Assembly: GCF_904846285.1 (NCBI RefSeq) | Contig: NZ_CAJHAD010000018.1 | Span: 1 to 64,000 of the forward strand | DNA length: 64,000 nucleotides | Direction: 5' to 3' | Source: Psychrobacter immobilis | GTDB taxonomy: Bacteria > Pseudomonadota > Gammaproteobacteria > Pseudomonadales > Moraxellaceae | In this document: positions 1 to 9,457 of the stretch, piece by piece | How positions within the stretch are numbered: the first letter of the stretch is position 1 | Layout: each line of letters begins with the position of its first letter | Notes under the pieces: generated by a model | The model's database searches: none | Seen by the model: the letters and a program-made list of their open reading frames with translations, nothing else | What the model was told of the DNA's origin: nothing | Translations under genes and position numbers: made by a program

Positions 1-48
1 GCATTAATACTATCGGAGCAATCTGACAGTGTTAGTTAGCAAGTAAAA

Positions 49-78
49 AGCCATCCTCTTAGAGGGTGGCTTTTTTTT
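49..78 (+). terminator. Rho-independent terminator of an upstream, off-window gene
   Basis: An 11-base arm AGCCATCCTCT faces AGAGGGTGGCT and is followed by a run of eight T. It lies at the left edge, so it ends a gene outside the window; by the usual gene order of the family this would be tuf, but that is inference. Confidence 0.8.
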
Positions 79-348
79 GGATGATTTATTTCGATAAATG
101 ATTAAAATAAATTTTTGTAGAGTAGGACAGACAGTAAAGCAATACTAACTCAAATGTATTTATAAAATACGCTTTGAAAGGAGCTTACTATCTATTGTAA
201 TTTTTAAGCGAGCTTGCTATATTAACGCTGCAGCTTATAAGCACCTTTTATGTTAAATTTTTAAGATTATGATGCATACAAAGTGTTTAAATAATAAGCT
301 TTAAGAGCAGCAACATGAGAGTGATAGAAGAATTTTATTCCTAAATGC

Positions 349-376
349 TTGCATTCTATGCTCAATATTGTATAAT
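349..376 (+). promoter_or_regulatory. Sigma-70 promoter of the tRNA-Trp/secE/nusG unit
   Basis: A -35 element TTGCAT (349-354) and a perfect -10 element TATAAT (371-376) are separated by 16 bases and lie 18 bases upstream of the tRNA 5' end. Nothing else separates the tRNA from secE, so the promoter probably serves both. Confidence 0.75.
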
Positions 377-394
377 GCTGTCCTTTACACCCAT

Positions 395-470
395 AGGCGA
401 TTGGCTCAATTGGTAGAGCATCGGTCTCCAAAACCGAGGGTTGTAGGTTCGAGTCCTACATCGCCTGCCA
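395..470 (+). tRNA. tRNA-Trp (anticodon CCA)
   Basis: A 76-nt cloverleaf: acceptor stem AGGCGAT pairs with ATCGCCT, the D arm contains GGCTCAATTGGTAGAGC, the anticodon stem TCGGT/ACCGA encloses the loop CTCCAAA with anticodon CCA, and the T arm has GGTTCGAGTCC. Discriminator G is followed by an encoded CCA (468-470). It sits 51 nt before secE, an arrangement common in Pseudomonas and Moraxellaceae relatives. Confidence 0.97.
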
Positions 471-521
471 TCTTTTTATCACATCTTTGTCATACCCCAT
501 CATCTCCGAAGTGAGTTCTTT

Positions 522-1010
522 ATGAGCAATAGTCAAGATAACCTCGACAATAAGTTATCTGATGCCAAGGCACTTGATGGTGGAATACTGTCTAAAGATA
601 AGCATATCTCAGCGGGCAATCAAACGACTGCTGTTGAAGTTGCTAAGACAGGTTCAATAAAAGATGTGATCTTGTGGCTACTTGCCGCAGCTGTTTTAAT
701 TAGTGCAACTTTAGTTAATCAATATCTACCTGGCTATTGGCAACCTGCTAATGACCTCTGGGTACGTATTGGTATTATTGTTGCGCTTTTTGTGTTGGCA
801 TTGGTTTGTTTGGCAATGACGCATCAGGGTACTGCTTTTAAAACCCTATTAAAAGATGCTGCTGTCGAATTACGCCGTGTGACATGGCCTGGTAAAGACG
901 AAACTTTTCAGTACACGTGGCAAACGATTGTCATGATTGCGATTGTTGGTTTCCTTGTTTGGCTACTAGACAACTTTTTTAATTGGTTCGTTGGCATATT
1001 TATTGGCTAA
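522..1010 (+). CDS. secE: Preprotein translocase subunit SecE
   Basis: Small inner-membrane subunit of the SecYEG protein-conducting channel, clamping the two halves of SecY. The 162-residue protein has a polar N-terminus of about 50 residues and three predicted membrane segments (about 50-68, 82-100, 135-160). The conserved SecE signature lies around residues 112-130 (ELRRVTWPGKDET), just before the last helix. The length fits the longer three-helix proteobacterial type (E. coli 127 residues), with extra N-terminal sequence. It lies between tRNA-Trp and nusG, as in most Gammaproteobacteria. The start is the first ATG after a weak AAGTGAG ribosome site. Confidence 0.95.
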   Translation: MSNSQDNLDNKLSDAKALDGGILSKDKHISAGNQTTAVEVAKTGSIKDVILWLLAAAVLISATLVNQYLPGYWQPANDLWVRIGIIVALFVLALVCLAMTHQGTAFKTLLKDAAVELRRVTWPGKDETFQYTWQTIVMIAIVGFLVWLLDNFFNWFVGIFIG

Positions 1011-1079
1011 TCACGCGTATTGGCATGATTTTCCAAGATGTATTGATAACGACTTAAATTTAATGATCAGGAGCGTGAT

Positions 1080-1610
1080 ATGCGTTGGTATATTGTCCAA
1101 GCATTTTCAGGATATGAAAAGCAAGTACAGCGTTCATTAACTGATCGTATTAATCGTAGTGAATTCGCTGAATTTTTCGGCGATGTATTGGTACCTACTG
1201 AAGAAGTCGTCGAAATGAAAGATGGCAAAAAACGTAAGAGTGAGCGTAAATTCTTTCCGGGTTATGTATTGATCCAGATGGAAATGAACGACAATACTTG
1301 GCACATCGTAAAAGATTGCCCACGTATTATGGGTTTCGTTGGCGGTACGCCAGAAACACCAGCGCCGATTACCGAAGTAGAAGCTGATCGTATTTTAAAC
1401 CGTTTAAATCAGACTGAAACCGACCCACGTCCTAAGACTCTATTTGAGCCCGGCGAAGAGTTGTTGGTTATCGATGGTCCATTTACTGACTTTAAAGGGT
1501 TGGTTGAAAAAGTGGATTACGAGAAGTCTAAACTACATTTAACCGTAAACGTATTTAATCGTCCGACTCAGGTCGAGCTTGAGTTTAGTAAAGTTGAGAA
1601 GCTAGACTAA
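1080..1610 (+). CDS. nusG: Transcription termination/antitermination factor NusG
   Basis: NusG binds the RNA polymerase clamp, suppresses pausing and links polymerase to Rho or to ribosomal S10. The 176-residue protein shows the NGN domain from residue 1 ([12 protein letters not shown]) through the [10 protein letters not shown] motif near residue 60, and a C-terminal KOW domain starting near residue 125 ([19 protein letters not shown]). Length is close to the family norm (E. coli 181). An AGGAG ribosome site at 1069-1073 fixes the ATG. It follows secE by 69 nt and precedes rplK, the canonical order. Confidence 0.97.
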   Translation: MRWYIVQAFSGYEKQVQRSLTDRINRSEFAEFFGDVLVPTEEVVEMKDGKKRKSERKFFPGYVLIQMEMNDNTWHIVKDCPRIMGFVGGTPETPAPITEVEADRILNRLNQTETDPRPKTLFEPGEELLVIDGPFTDFKGLVEKVDYEKSKLHLTVNVFNRPTQVELEFSKVEKLD

Positions 1611-1702
1611 ACCCGTAACAAATTCATCAACCGGGGAGCTGTTAGTCAATAAGGTTTATACCACGTTGATTTGGCGCTATTACCCATTTAGGAGAGTATC
1701 TC

Positions 1703-2134
1703 ATGGCTAAGAAGATTGATGGTTACATCAAACTGCAAGTGCCTGCAGGCAAAGCAAATCCTTCACCACCGATTGGTCCAGCATTGGGTCAAAAAGGCGT
1801 GAACATCATGGCGTTCTGTAAAGAATTTAACGCTGCGACCTCAAACCAAGAGCCGGGTTTACCGATTCCTACTGAGATCACTGTATACAGCGATAAGTCT
1901 TTTACCTTCATCATGAAGTCACCACCAGCTGCATACTTACTACGTAAGGCTGCTGGTATCGCTAAAGGTTCTGGTACACCAAACACCGCTAAAGTCGGTA
2001 AAGTTGACCGTGCTCAGCTAGAAGAGATCGTTAAGACTAAAGATGCAGACTTAACTGCTGCTGGTCTCGATGCTGCTGTCCGTACCATCGCTGGTACTGC
2101 ACGTTCAATGGGTATTACCGTGGAGGGTGTGTAA
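1703..2134 (+). CDS. rplK: 50S ribosomal protein L11
   Basis: L11 forms the GTPase-associated stalk base on 23S rRNA and contacts elongation factors and RelA. The 143-residue protein has the N-terminal domain with [21 protein letters not shown] (about residues 15-35) and the C-terminal rRNA-binding domain with the signature near the end ([12 protein letters not shown]). The ATG follows AGGAGAG with good spacing. Its stop codon directly abuts the rplA start, implying translational coupling. In E. coli L1 represses this pair by binding the rplK leader; the 92-nt nusG-rplK gap could hold such a site, but I could not identify it. Confidence 0.98.
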   Translation: MAKKIDGYIKLQVPAGKANPSPPIGPALGQKGVNIMAFCKEFNAATSNQEPGLPIPTEITVYSDKSFTFIMKSPPAAYLLRKAAGIAKGSGTPNTAKVGKVDRAQLEEIVKTKDADLTAAGLDAAVRTIAGTARSMGITVEGV

Positions 2135-2836
2135 ATGAGTAAACTTACTAAGCGTCAAAAATTAATCGCTGAGCGTGTAGAAAGCGAAAAGCTATATACT
2201 ATTGAAGAAGCGGTTCAAATCCTAAACGATTTACCAGCTCTTAAATTCAAAGAGTCTATCGATATCGCAGTAAACTTGGGCGTTGACCCACGTAAATCTG
2301 ACCAAGTCGTTCGTGGCGCTACCAATCTACCTGCTGGTACTGGTAAAACCAAACGCGTTGCGGTATTTGCTCAAGGCGCTGCTGCTGAAGCCGCCAAAGA
2401 AGCTGGTGCTGACATCGTTGGTATGGATGATTTAGCAGATCAAATCAAAGCCGGTAACATGGACTTTGATGTCGTTATTGCTGCTCCTGATGCCATGCGT
2501 GTGGTTGGTCAATTAGGTACTATCCTAGGTCCACGTGGCTTAATGCCTAACCCAAAAGTCGGTACGGTAACTCCTAACGTTGCTGAAGCGGTTCTTAACG
2601 CTAAAGCTGGTCAAGCACAGTATCGTGTTGATAAAGCGGGTATTATCCACACGACTATCGGTCAAGTTGGCTTTACTGCTGAGCAAGTAATACAGAATGC
2701 TGAAGCACTGATTTCAGATTTGAGACGTGCTAAGCCTGCTACTTCTAAAGGTACTTTCCTGAAGAAAATCACCTTGTCTAGCACGATGGGTCCTGGTCTA
2801 AGTATTGATCCAGTTCCATATCGCACAGCGAAATAA
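2135..2836 (+). CDS. rplA: 50S ribosomal protein L1
   Basis: L1 forms the mobile stalk at the E site and is the translational repressor of its own operon in E. coli. The 233-residue protein has the family signature around residues 110-150 ([20 protein letters not shown]) and the typical C-terminus [13 protein letters not shown]. The ATG begins immediately after the rplK stop, consistent with coupling. A 431-nt gap follows before rplJ, so the L11 and L10 operons are separately controlled or separated by a leader. Confidence 0.98.
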   Translation: MSKLTKRQKLIAERVESEKLYTIEEAVQILNDLPALKFKESIDIAVNLGVDPRKSDQVVRGATNLPAGTGKTKRVAVFAQGAAAEAAKEAGADIVGMDDLADQIKAGNMDFDVVIAAPDAMRVVGQLGTILGPRGLMPNPKVGTVTPNVAEAVLNAKAGQAQYRVDKAGIIHTTIGQVGFTAEQVIQNAEALISDLRRAKPATSKGTFLKKITLSSTMGPGLSIDPVPYRTAK

Positions 2837-3267
2837 TTAAATAGATGCCTTTATTTGACGATTTCAAATAGAGGTATAAAAATATTTTAAAGAATTAGGT
2901 CAGCGTAGCAAACGCTATGCTGTCTAAGACCGTAGGTAGAAAGCGGTTTTGCGCTATCATTGATAATCTTCGGATTATTTTGTAATAACAACGAGCTGCT
3001 TTTGTTAATCGACGACAGATGAAAATCTTAGTTGTCCTACGCAGACGGTGGCCCACCCAGTTTAAGACTAGAGCGAGTAGGGCAACCTATTACTCAACGT
3101 CATTCTGATAACGGTGCCGTAATCAGTCGTTATGAGTAAACTCTTTATAGAGTTTATAAATAACGTGTCGTATCAAGTCAGTCTTATTAAGTTGTTCAAA
3201 TTGTTTAAAACCTCGGTTTTAAAATATTGAATAATTAGCAGATTGATTAGATTAAAGGAGTCAACTT
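2837..3267 (+). promoter_or_regulatory. rplJ (L10) leader region
   Basis: A 431-nt stretch without a convincing gene. It contains several potential RNA stems: GGTC/GACC (2898-2901 and 2928-2931) enclosing AGCGTAGC/GCTATGCT (2902-2909 and 2914-2921), and an imperfect hairpin at 3195-3231 just before the rplJ ribosome site. In many bacteria the L10-L12 complex binds the rplJ leader and represses translation. The location and structure fit that role, but I could not match the exact L10-binding kink-turn and no strong promoter was identified. Confidence 0.5.
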
Positions 3268-3795
3268 ATGGCATTAACGCTAGAGCAAAAACAACAAGTT
3301 GTGGCTGAAGTGTCTGAAGTTGCTGCTAATGCTTACTCAGCAGTAGCTGCCGAATATCATGGTATTGGTGTTGCAAAGCTTACTAAGCTACGCGAACAAG
3401 CCCGTGAAAAAGGCGTCGTTTTGAAAGTGGTAAAAAATACCCTAGCAAAACGCGCGTTTGAAGGCACTAAGTTTGAGAGCATGTCAGACCGTATGACTGG
3501 TCCATTACTTTTGGCTTTCTCTATGGAAGATTTGGGATCTGCTGCTCGAGTCGTTTTCGACTTTAGCAAAGATAACAAAGCTTTAGAGACCAAATTGGTA
3601 TCAGTCGGTGGTGTTGTTTATGGTCCAGAAGAGCTAGAGCGTGTATCGAAGCTACCAACTCGCGACGAAGCACTATCTATCTTGATGGCTACTATGAATG
3701 CACCAGTTACCAAGCTTGTTCAAACTATGAACGCTGTTCCTAGCAAGCTTGTTCGCACGGTAGCAGCAATCAAAGACGCAAAAGAAGCGGCATAA
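3268..3795 (+). CDS. rplJ: 50S ribosomal protein L10
   Basis: L10 anchors L7/L12 dimers to the ribosomal stalk and, with them, represses its own mRNA in E. coli. The 175-residue protein has the N-terminal rRNA-binding region (MALTLEQKQQVVAEV, residues 1-15; then LREQAREKGVVLKVVKNTLAKR, residues 42-63) and a C-terminal helix that carries the L7/L12 dimers. Length matches the family (E. coli 165). AAAGGAG precedes the ATG. It is followed 126 nt later by rplL. Confidence 0.97.
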   Translation: MALTLEQKQQVVAEVSEVAANAYSAVAAEYHGIGVAKLTKLREQAREKGVVLKVVKNTLAKRAFEGTKFESMSDRMTGPLLLAFSMEDLGSAARVVFDFSKDNKALETKLVSVGGVVYGPEELERVSKLPTRDEALSILMATMNAPVTKLVQTMNAVPSKLVRTVAAIKDAKEAA

Positions 3796-3921
3796 TTGCT
3801 TGTTTTAACGTAACTTTGACATCGCAGATTGCACTTTATTGCTAACCCTATTTGAAAATTTAGCAAGCAATCCAAGCGATATTAAAATCAATTAATTTTT
3901 ATCAGATAACGGAGAGTTCTC

Positions 3922-4293
3922 ATGGCACTATCTAAAGATGACGTGTTAAACGCAATCGCTGAAATGTCAGTAATGGATATCGTTGAATTAATCAGCGCTA
4001 TGGAAGAAAAATTCGGCGTAACTGCTGCTGTTGCCGCTGCTGCACCTGCTGCTGCCGGTCCTGCTGCTGCTGCTGAAGAGCAATCAGAGTTTGACGTAGT
4101 TCTTGCCAGCTTTGGCGAGAAGAAAGTTGGCGTAATTAAAGCCGTACGTGAAGCTACTGGGCTTGGCTTGAAAGAAGCGAAAGATTTGGTTGAAAGCGCT
4201 CCAGCTCCAATCAAAGAAGGCGTAAACAAAGCTGAAGCTGACGAGTTGAAAAAGAAACTTGAAGAAGCTGGTGCAACTGTTGAACTAAAATAA
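3922..4293 (+). CDS. rplL: 50S ribosomal protein L7/L12
   Basis: Multi-copy stalk protein that recruits translational GTPases. The 123-residue protein has the N-terminal dimerisation domain (residues 1-33), an Ala/Pro-rich hinge (about 34-52) and the globular C-terminal domain with the signature [20 protein letters not shown] (about 68-90) ending in GATVELK. CGGAGAG precedes the ATG. A strong terminator begins 30 nt after the stop and separates it from rpoB, so read-through or a separate promoter is needed for polymerase genes. Confidence 0.98.
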   Translation: MALSKDDVLNAIAEMSVMDIVELISAMEEKFGVTAAVAAAAPAAAGPAAAAEEQSEFDVVLASFGEKKVGVIKAVREATGLGLKEAKDLVESAPAPIKEGVNKAEADELKKKLEEAGATVELK

Positions 4294-4323
4294 GCCTCGC
4301 TTATCTTAGTGTTGTACAAAAAA

Positions 4324-4357
4324 AGCTGGTAATGCCTTGCATTGCTAGCTTTTTTTT
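4324..4357 (+). terminator. Terminator/attenuator after rplL
   Basis: Arms AGCTGGTAATGC (4324-4335) and GCATTGCTAGCT (4339-4350) pair over 12 bp, including two G-U pairs, around a 3-nt loop, followed by TTTTTTT. In E. coli a partial terminator in the same place lowers rpoBC expression relative to ribosomal proteins; the same role is inferred here. Confidence 0.85.
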
Positions 4358-4365
4358 ATTATAAT
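4337..4365 (+). promoter_or_regulatory. Sigma-70 promoter embedded in the rplL terminator
   Basis: TTGCAT (4337-4342) and a perfect TATAAT (4360-4365) are spaced by exactly 17 bases. The -35 hexamer is the same as that of the tRNA-Trp promoter at 349. The -35 lies in the loop and descending arm of the terminator hairpin. Transcription would begin near 4372. Confidence 0.6.
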
Positions 4366-4371
4366 TCGTAG

Positions 4372-4533
4372 CTTGACCTTTTGTGTCTGCCAACAGTCGC
4401 ATGCAACATCACGGTGGATACCCATCAAAAGGACAGACGATAGCTATGCAAGTAAACACAGCGCAAGCACACTTAGTAATTTTTGAAGTCAGTTAATATA
4501 AGCTAAACGTCGATCGATGTTTGGCGTTTTTTT
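4372..4533 (+). ncRNA. Candidate small transcript between rplL and rpoB
   Basis: A predicted promoter (-10 at 4360-4365) and a strong terminator (4502-4533) bracket a unit of about 160 nt. Inside it CCTTTTG (4377-4383) can pair with CAAAAGG (4426-4432). It also contains an open frame: ATG at 4401 or 4446 to TAA at 4494-4496 (31 or 16 codons; a GTG at 4383 gives 37). AAAAGGA (4427-4433) lies 12 nt before the 4446 ATG and overlaps the pairing arm. It could be an sRNA, a leader peptide transcript or an rpoB attenuator leader. I recognise no known family; existence is inferred from signals only. Confidence 0.4.
4502..4533 (+). terminator. Second Rho-independent terminator upstream of rpoB
   Basis: A 10-bp stem (4502-4511 with 4516-4525, including G-U pairs) closes a GATC tetraloop and is followed by G and seven T. 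It lies about 620 nt before rpoB and ends the candidate small transcript. Confidence 0.75.
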
Positions 4534-5150
4534 GTGTCCGCATGCTTTCCTATTAACACTATAGTTTGTATTGATTTTAACAGTCATTGCTCTAAAATTT
4601 ATAGTTACTCCAATTAGCATTAATTCTGAAACGTTATAAATCTTAGGTTATTTATTTAGCATGGTTTTACTGTCAGTAGGTAGGCTCGTAGACGGTAGAT
4701 ATCAGCGACGATATTACTTATGATGGTAGATAGTGAGTAGTTTGCTGTTTAGTGCTAGATAGTGTAAGAATTGAATTTTATAGGCAACACCCTTGTTTAA
4801 GATATCAACAACGCTTTAAAGGTATTACCCACACTTTAAGTGAATTTATCAACAGAATCAATAGTATTTAAATACCAGTGCTTGGTTGTAAGTATTATAG
4901 GGTGTACGACATTGAAATTTGCAATGTCAGCACCCATATAGGCATGTTTAGATGCCGATTTTACGCTTAAATAAGCTGGGTTAATCATGCACTATACGCG
5001 TGAATTAATCATCAGTCATTAAATGAGCAGGAATAACCGTTTTATATTATCGTTTACGTCGCCAAGTTTGCATAATATTAATATCAACTAATATTGATGC
5101 ACGCTGGCCACGCTTTCAATTTGTTTCCACGTTTACTGTAAGGACTCTCG
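4534..5150 (+). promoter_or_regulatory. rpoB upstream region, structured, no gene seen
   Basis: AT-rich 617-nt region with no convincing ORF. A hairpin at 4900-4935 pairs GGGTGTACGACATTG with CAATGTCAGCACCC (one bulge), followed by a small GGCAT/ATGCC stem at 4941-4955. These may be RNA processing or control elements of the rpoBC transcript. I could not assign a promoter with confidence. The rpoB ribosome site is AAGGA about 8 nt before the ATG. Confidence 0.4.
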
Positions 5151-8100
5151 ATGGCATATTCTTATACTGAAAAAAAGCGTATTCGCAAAAGTTTTGCTGA
5201 ATTGCCTACTGTGATGGACATTCCCTATTTGTTGTCTATCCAAGTAGATTCTTATGAGCAATTTTTGCAAGAGCATAAAAAGCCAAAAGCTCGTGAGAAT
5301 ACTGGTTTGCAAGCTGCGTATTCCTCTATTTTCCCAATTGAGAGTCACTCTGGTAATGCTGAGTTACAATTCGTTGAATATTATTTAGGTACGCCTGAAT
5401 TTGATGAGCGTGAGTGTATCTTACGTGGCTCGACCTTTGCTGCGCCGATGCGTGTCAAAATTCGCCTTATCATCAAAGACAAAGACAGCAAAGATAAAGA
5501 CAGCAAAGCGGCAATCAAAGATATCCGTGAGCAGAGCGTCTATATGGGCGAGATGCCATTGATGACTGCCAACGGCACCTTTATTATCAATGGTACTGAG
5601 CGAGTGATCGTATCGCAGCTGCATCGTTCACCGGGTGTATTCTTTGACCATGATAAAGGTAAGTCGCATTCAAGTGGTAAGGTGCTATATAACGCCCGTA
5701 TCATTCCTTACCGTGGTTCGTGGTTAGATTTTGAGTTTGATGCCAAAGATTTGGTTTTTGCTCGTATTGACCGTCGTCGTAAGCTTCTTGCATCTATCAT
5801 TCTACGCGCGTTAGGTTTAAGCACATCTGAGATTTTAGATTTATTCTTTGATAAAGTGACTGTTTATAAAGGCGAAGAGCAGTTCGAAATTGATCTGGTT
5901 GCTGACCGCTTACGTGGCGAGATGGCACAGTTTGATATCGTAACGCCTGAAGGCGAAGTGGTTGTCGAGCAAGGTAAACGTATTAATGCCCGCCGTATCC
6001 GTCAGCTTGAAGAAGCGGGTATGACCAAAATCTCTATCCCTGATGAATACTTATACGAGCGTATTTTAGCGGAAGATATCGTCGTTAATGACGAAGTTAT
6101 CGCTAAAGCCAACACGCTGATTGACCATGAGTTGTTGGTCAAATTAAGTGCATTTGAAGCCAGTGAGTCTATCAAAGAATTCAGCATTCTGTTCACCAAC
6201 GATATCGACCAAGGTAGTTATATTGCCGATACACTACGCGCAGATAGCACCTCAAGCCGCGAAGAAGCCTTGATTGAAATTTATAAAGTCATGCGCCCAG
6301 GTGAGCCACCAACGGTTGAAACCGCTGAGAAGCTGTTTGACAGCATGTTCTTTAACGCCGATCGTTATGACTTGTCTAACGTTGGTCGTATGAAATTTAA
6401 CCGCCGTTTAGGTCTTGAGTTTGTAGATACCGATGATGCTGATATTCAGCGCGAACGTAGCGTATTGACCAATGCCGATATCGTCAACGTCCTAAAAGAG
6501 CTGATCGAGATTCGTAACGGTCGCGGTGAAGTCGATGATATTGACCATTTAGGTAACCGCCGTATTCGTTCGGTTGGCGAGATGGCTGAAAACCAATTCC
6601 GTGTTGGTCTAGTACGCGTTGAGCGTGCCGTTAAAGAGCGTTTGTCTTCAGCGGAATCTGATAACTTATCGCCACAAGATTTGATTAACTCAAAACCTGT
6701 TGCCGCTGCGGTTAAAGAATTCTTTGGTTCAAGCCAGTTATCGCAGTTTATGGATCAGAATAATCCATTGTCTGAAGTGACGCATAAACGCCGTGTATCA
6801 GCATTAGGACCCGGTGGTCTGACCCGTGAACGTGCAGGCTTTGAAGTACGTGACGTCCATGATACCCATTATGGCCGTGTATGTCCGATTGAAACGCCTG
6901 AAGGTCCAAACATTGGTTTGATTAACTCACTAGCAACCTTTGCTAAAACCAACAGCTTTGGCTTCTTAGAAACGCCATATCGCCGTGTGGTTGACGGTAA
7001 AGTAACCGACGTTATTGAATATCTGTCAGCGATCGAAGAAGTCGGTACGGTTATTGCACAGGCTGATTCGCCAGTGACCGCAGAAGGCGCGTTATCTGAT
7101 GAAATGGTCAGTGTGCGTAGCTATGGTGAATTTGTCCGTATGCCGCCAGAAAAAGTGACGCATATGGATGTGTCACCAAGTCAGGTAGTATCGGTAGCAG
7201 CAGGTTTGATTCCGTTCCTTGAGCATGATGATGCTAACCGTGCCTTAATGGGCTCGAACATGCAACGTCAGGCGGTTCCTACGCTACGTGCTGATAAGCC
7301 GTTAGTAGGTACCGGTATGGAGCGTCACGTTGCGCGTGACTCTGGTGTTTGTGTCATCGCTAAGCGTGGCGGTGTGATCGAAGACGTTGATGCCTCACGT
7401 GTTGTCGTTCGTGTAAATGAAGATGAAATGGTCGCTGGTGAAGCGGGTATTGATATCTATAACTTAGTTAAATATACGCGTTCTAACCAAAACACTTGTA
7501 TCAACCAACGTATTATCGTAAACCAAGGCGATGCTATTGCTGTAGGTGATATCTTGGCTGATGGTCCATCAACGGATCTTGGCGAGTTGGCACTAGGTCA
7601 AAACATTCGCATCGCATTTATGCCGTGGAATGGTTACAACTTCGAAGATTCTATCTTGCTATCTGAAAAAGTGGTAAAAGAAGATCGTTTCACGACCATT
7701 CATATTCAAGAATTGACTTGTGTGGCACGTGATACTAAGCTTGGAACCGAAGAGATTACTGCGGATATTCCAAACGTTGGTGAAGCCGCTCTATCAAGCC
7801 TTGACGAAGCAGGTATCGTTTATATCGGTGCTGAAGTGGATGCTGGCGATATCTTAGTTGGTAAAGTCACGCCAAAAGGTGAGACCCAACTAACGCCAGA
7901 AGAAAAACTCCTACGGGCTATCTTTGGTGAAAAAGCAGCTGATGTTAAAGACACGTCACTACGTGTTCCAACATCAAGTAAAGGCACGGTTATTGACGTG
8001 CAAGTCTTTACCCGTGACGGCGTTGAAAAAGATGCGCGTGCAAAAGCGATTGAAAAATCACAACTCGATAGCTATCGCAAAGATTTAAAAGAAGAACTAC

Positions 8101-9269
8101 GCATCTTTGAAGAAGCTGCTCGTGGTCGTATTGGTAATCTGTTAGATGGTCAAAAAGTCAGTGGCGGTTCTGGTCTAAAAGCTGGTACGGTTATGGCATT
8201 GGCTGATATGAAAGACATGAGCCTTGAGACCTTGCTTGATATTCAACCGGTTGAAGAAGAAATATCTGAGCGTCTCACGCAAATCGCCGAGTACTTAGTC
8301 GATAAACAAAAAGACATCGATGTGAAATTTGCTGAGAAAAAACGCAAATTGACCGCTGGTGATGACTTGCAGCATGGCGTACAAAAAATCGTGAAGGTCT
8401 ATCTAGCGGTTAAGCGTCGTATTCAGCCTGGTGATAAAATGGCGGGTCGTCATGGTAACAAAGGTGTGGTATCGCGCATTATGCCGGTTGAAGACATGCC
8501 TTATGACGAACATGGTAATACCGTTGATATCGTCTTGAACCCGCTGGGTGTACCATCGCGTATGAACATCGGTCAGGTTCTCGAGACGCATTTAGGTATG
8601 GCAGCGAAGGGCTTGGGCGAAAAAATCGATGGTATGCTCAAAGCACAAGCAGCGATTAAAGATTTGCGTGATTTCTTAGACCAAATCTATAACAAAGTGG
8701 GCGGCGAGCAAGTAGATCTTGATAGCTTAAGTGATGATGACATCATGGCGCTATCTGATAACTTACGCGGCGGTGTACCGATGGGCACGGCAGTATTTGA
8801 TGGTGCACATGAGCATCAAGTCAAAGACTTGCTAGAGCTTGCTGGTATGGCGCGTGATGGTCAGCAGACCTTGTATGACGGTCGTACTGGTCAGAAGTTT
8901 GACCGTAAAGTAACTGTTGGTTATATGTATATGCTAAAACTTAACCACTTGGTTGATGACAAAATGCATGCGCGTTCTACCGGTTCTTACTCACTAGTCA
9001 CGCAGCAGCCGCTTGGTGGTAAAGCTCAGTTTGGTGGTCAGCGCTTTGGTGAGATGGAAGTCTGGGCACTAGAAGCATATGGCGCGACTTATACCTTGCA
9101 AGAAATGTTAACGGTGAAGTCGGATGACGTTGAAGGCCGTACCCGTATGTACAAAAACATCGTCGATGGTGAGCAATATATGGATCCAGGTATGCCTGAA
9201 TCGTTTAACGTGTTGACCAAAGAAATCAAATCACTGGGTATCAATATTGAGTTAAAGCAAACCCATTAA
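5151..9269 (+). CDS. rpoB: DNA-directed RNA polymerase subunit beta
   Basis: Beta subunit of the core polymerase, forming one pincer and much of the active-site channel. The protein has 1372 residues (E. coli 1342). The rifampicin-binding cluster I lies at about 528-553 with [10 protein letters not shown] and THKRR followed by SALGP, so the residues equivalent to E. coli D516, H526 and S531 are all of the sensitive type. Further conserved blocks are [14 protein letters not shown] (about 580), GYNFEDSI (about 830), and [17 protein letters not shown] (about 1095-1110). The C-terminal domain with [12 protein letters not shown] and ending NIELKQTH contacts beta'. It is followed 188 nt later by rpoC. 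Confidence 0.99.
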   Translation: MAYSYTEKKRIRKSFAELPTVMDIPYLLSIQVDSYEQFLQEHKKPKARENTGLQAAYSSIFPIESHSGNAELQFVEYYLGTPEFDERECILRGSTFAAPMRVKIRLIIKDKDSKDKDSKAAIKDIREQSVYMGEMPLMTANGTFIINGTERVIVSQLHRSPGVFFDHDKGKSHSSGKVLYNARIIPYRGSWLDFEFDAKDLVFARIDRRRKLLASIILRALGLSTSEILDLFFDKVTVYKGEEQFEIDLVADRLRGEMAQFDIVTPEGEVVVEQGKRINARRIRQLEEAGMTKISIPDEYLYERILAEDIVVNDEVIAKANTLIDHELLVKLSAFEASESIKEFSILFTNDIDQGSYIADTLRADSTSSREEALIEIYKVMRPGEPPTVETAEKLFDSMFFNADRYDLSNVGRMKFNRRLGLEFVDTDDADIQRERSVLTNADIVNVLKELIEIRNGRGEVDDIDHLGNRRIRSVGEMAENQFRVGLVRVERAVKERLSSAESDNLSPQDLINSKPVAAAVKEFFGSSQLSQFMDQNNPLSEVTHKRRVSALGPGGLTRERAGFEVRDVHDTHYGRVCPIETPEGPNIGLINSLATFAKTNSFGFLETPYRRVVDGKVTDVIEYLSAIEEVGTVIAQADSPVTAEGALSDEMVSVRSYGEFVRMPPEKVTHMDVSPSQVVSVAAGLIPFLEHDDANRALMGSNMQRQAVPTLRADKPLVGTGMERHVARDSGVCVIAKRGGVIEDVDASRVVVRVNEDEMVAGEAGIDIYNLVKYTRSNQNTCINQRIIVNQGDAIAVGDILADGPSTDLGELALGQNIRIAFMPWNGYNFEDSILLSEKVVKEDRFTTIHIQELTCVARDTKLGTEEITADIPNVGEAALSSLDEAGIVYIGAEVDAGDILVGKVTPKGETQLTPEEKLLRAIFGEKAADVKDTSLRVPTSSKGTVIDVQVFTRDGVEKDARAKAIEKSQLDSYRKDLKEELRIFEEAARGRIGNLLDGQKVSGGSGLKAGTVMALADMKDMSLETLLDIQPVEEEISERLTQIAEYLVDKQKDIDVKFAEKKRKLTAGDDLQHGVQKIVKVYLAVKRRIQPGDKMAGRHGNKGVVSRIMPVEDMPYDEHGNTVDIVLNPLGVPSRMNIGQVLETHLGMAAKGLGEKIDGMLKAQAAIKDLRDFLDQIYNKVGGEQVDLDSLSDDDIMALSDNLRGGVPMGTAVFDGAHEHQVKDLLELAGMARDGQQTLYDGRTGQKFDRKVTVGYMYMLKLNHLVDDKMHARSTGSYSLVTQQPLGGKAQFGGQRFGEMEVWALEAYGATYTLQEMLTVKSDDVEGRTRMYKNIVDGEQYMDPGMPESFNVLTKEIKSLGINIELKQTH

Positions 9270-9457
9270 GCACGGCTGACTGAAGCTACCTTTAACATAG
9301 CTTTAGTTAATTATTATCCTTAGTGGTCAATCTAGAAGCAGTACGCGCATCGCTGCTGCTTTTAGTGATTTGTCTCAACCCTATTCATTGCCTTCATTCA
9401 TCTTATTCGCGTTAATAGCACGCCATCAGATGATTATAAAGATAACGGAGAAGCAAC

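Noticed and set aside
3888..4319. A 143-codon Ser/Ala-rich frame antisense to rplL
   Set aside because: Composition reflects the Ala-rich hinge of L7/L12 read backwards; no start signals.
6732..6810. Rifampicin-resistance substitutions in rpoB
   Set aside because: The residues at the classic positions (Asp, His, Ser) are those of the sensitive type; the only differences from E. coli here are conservative Ile to Val.
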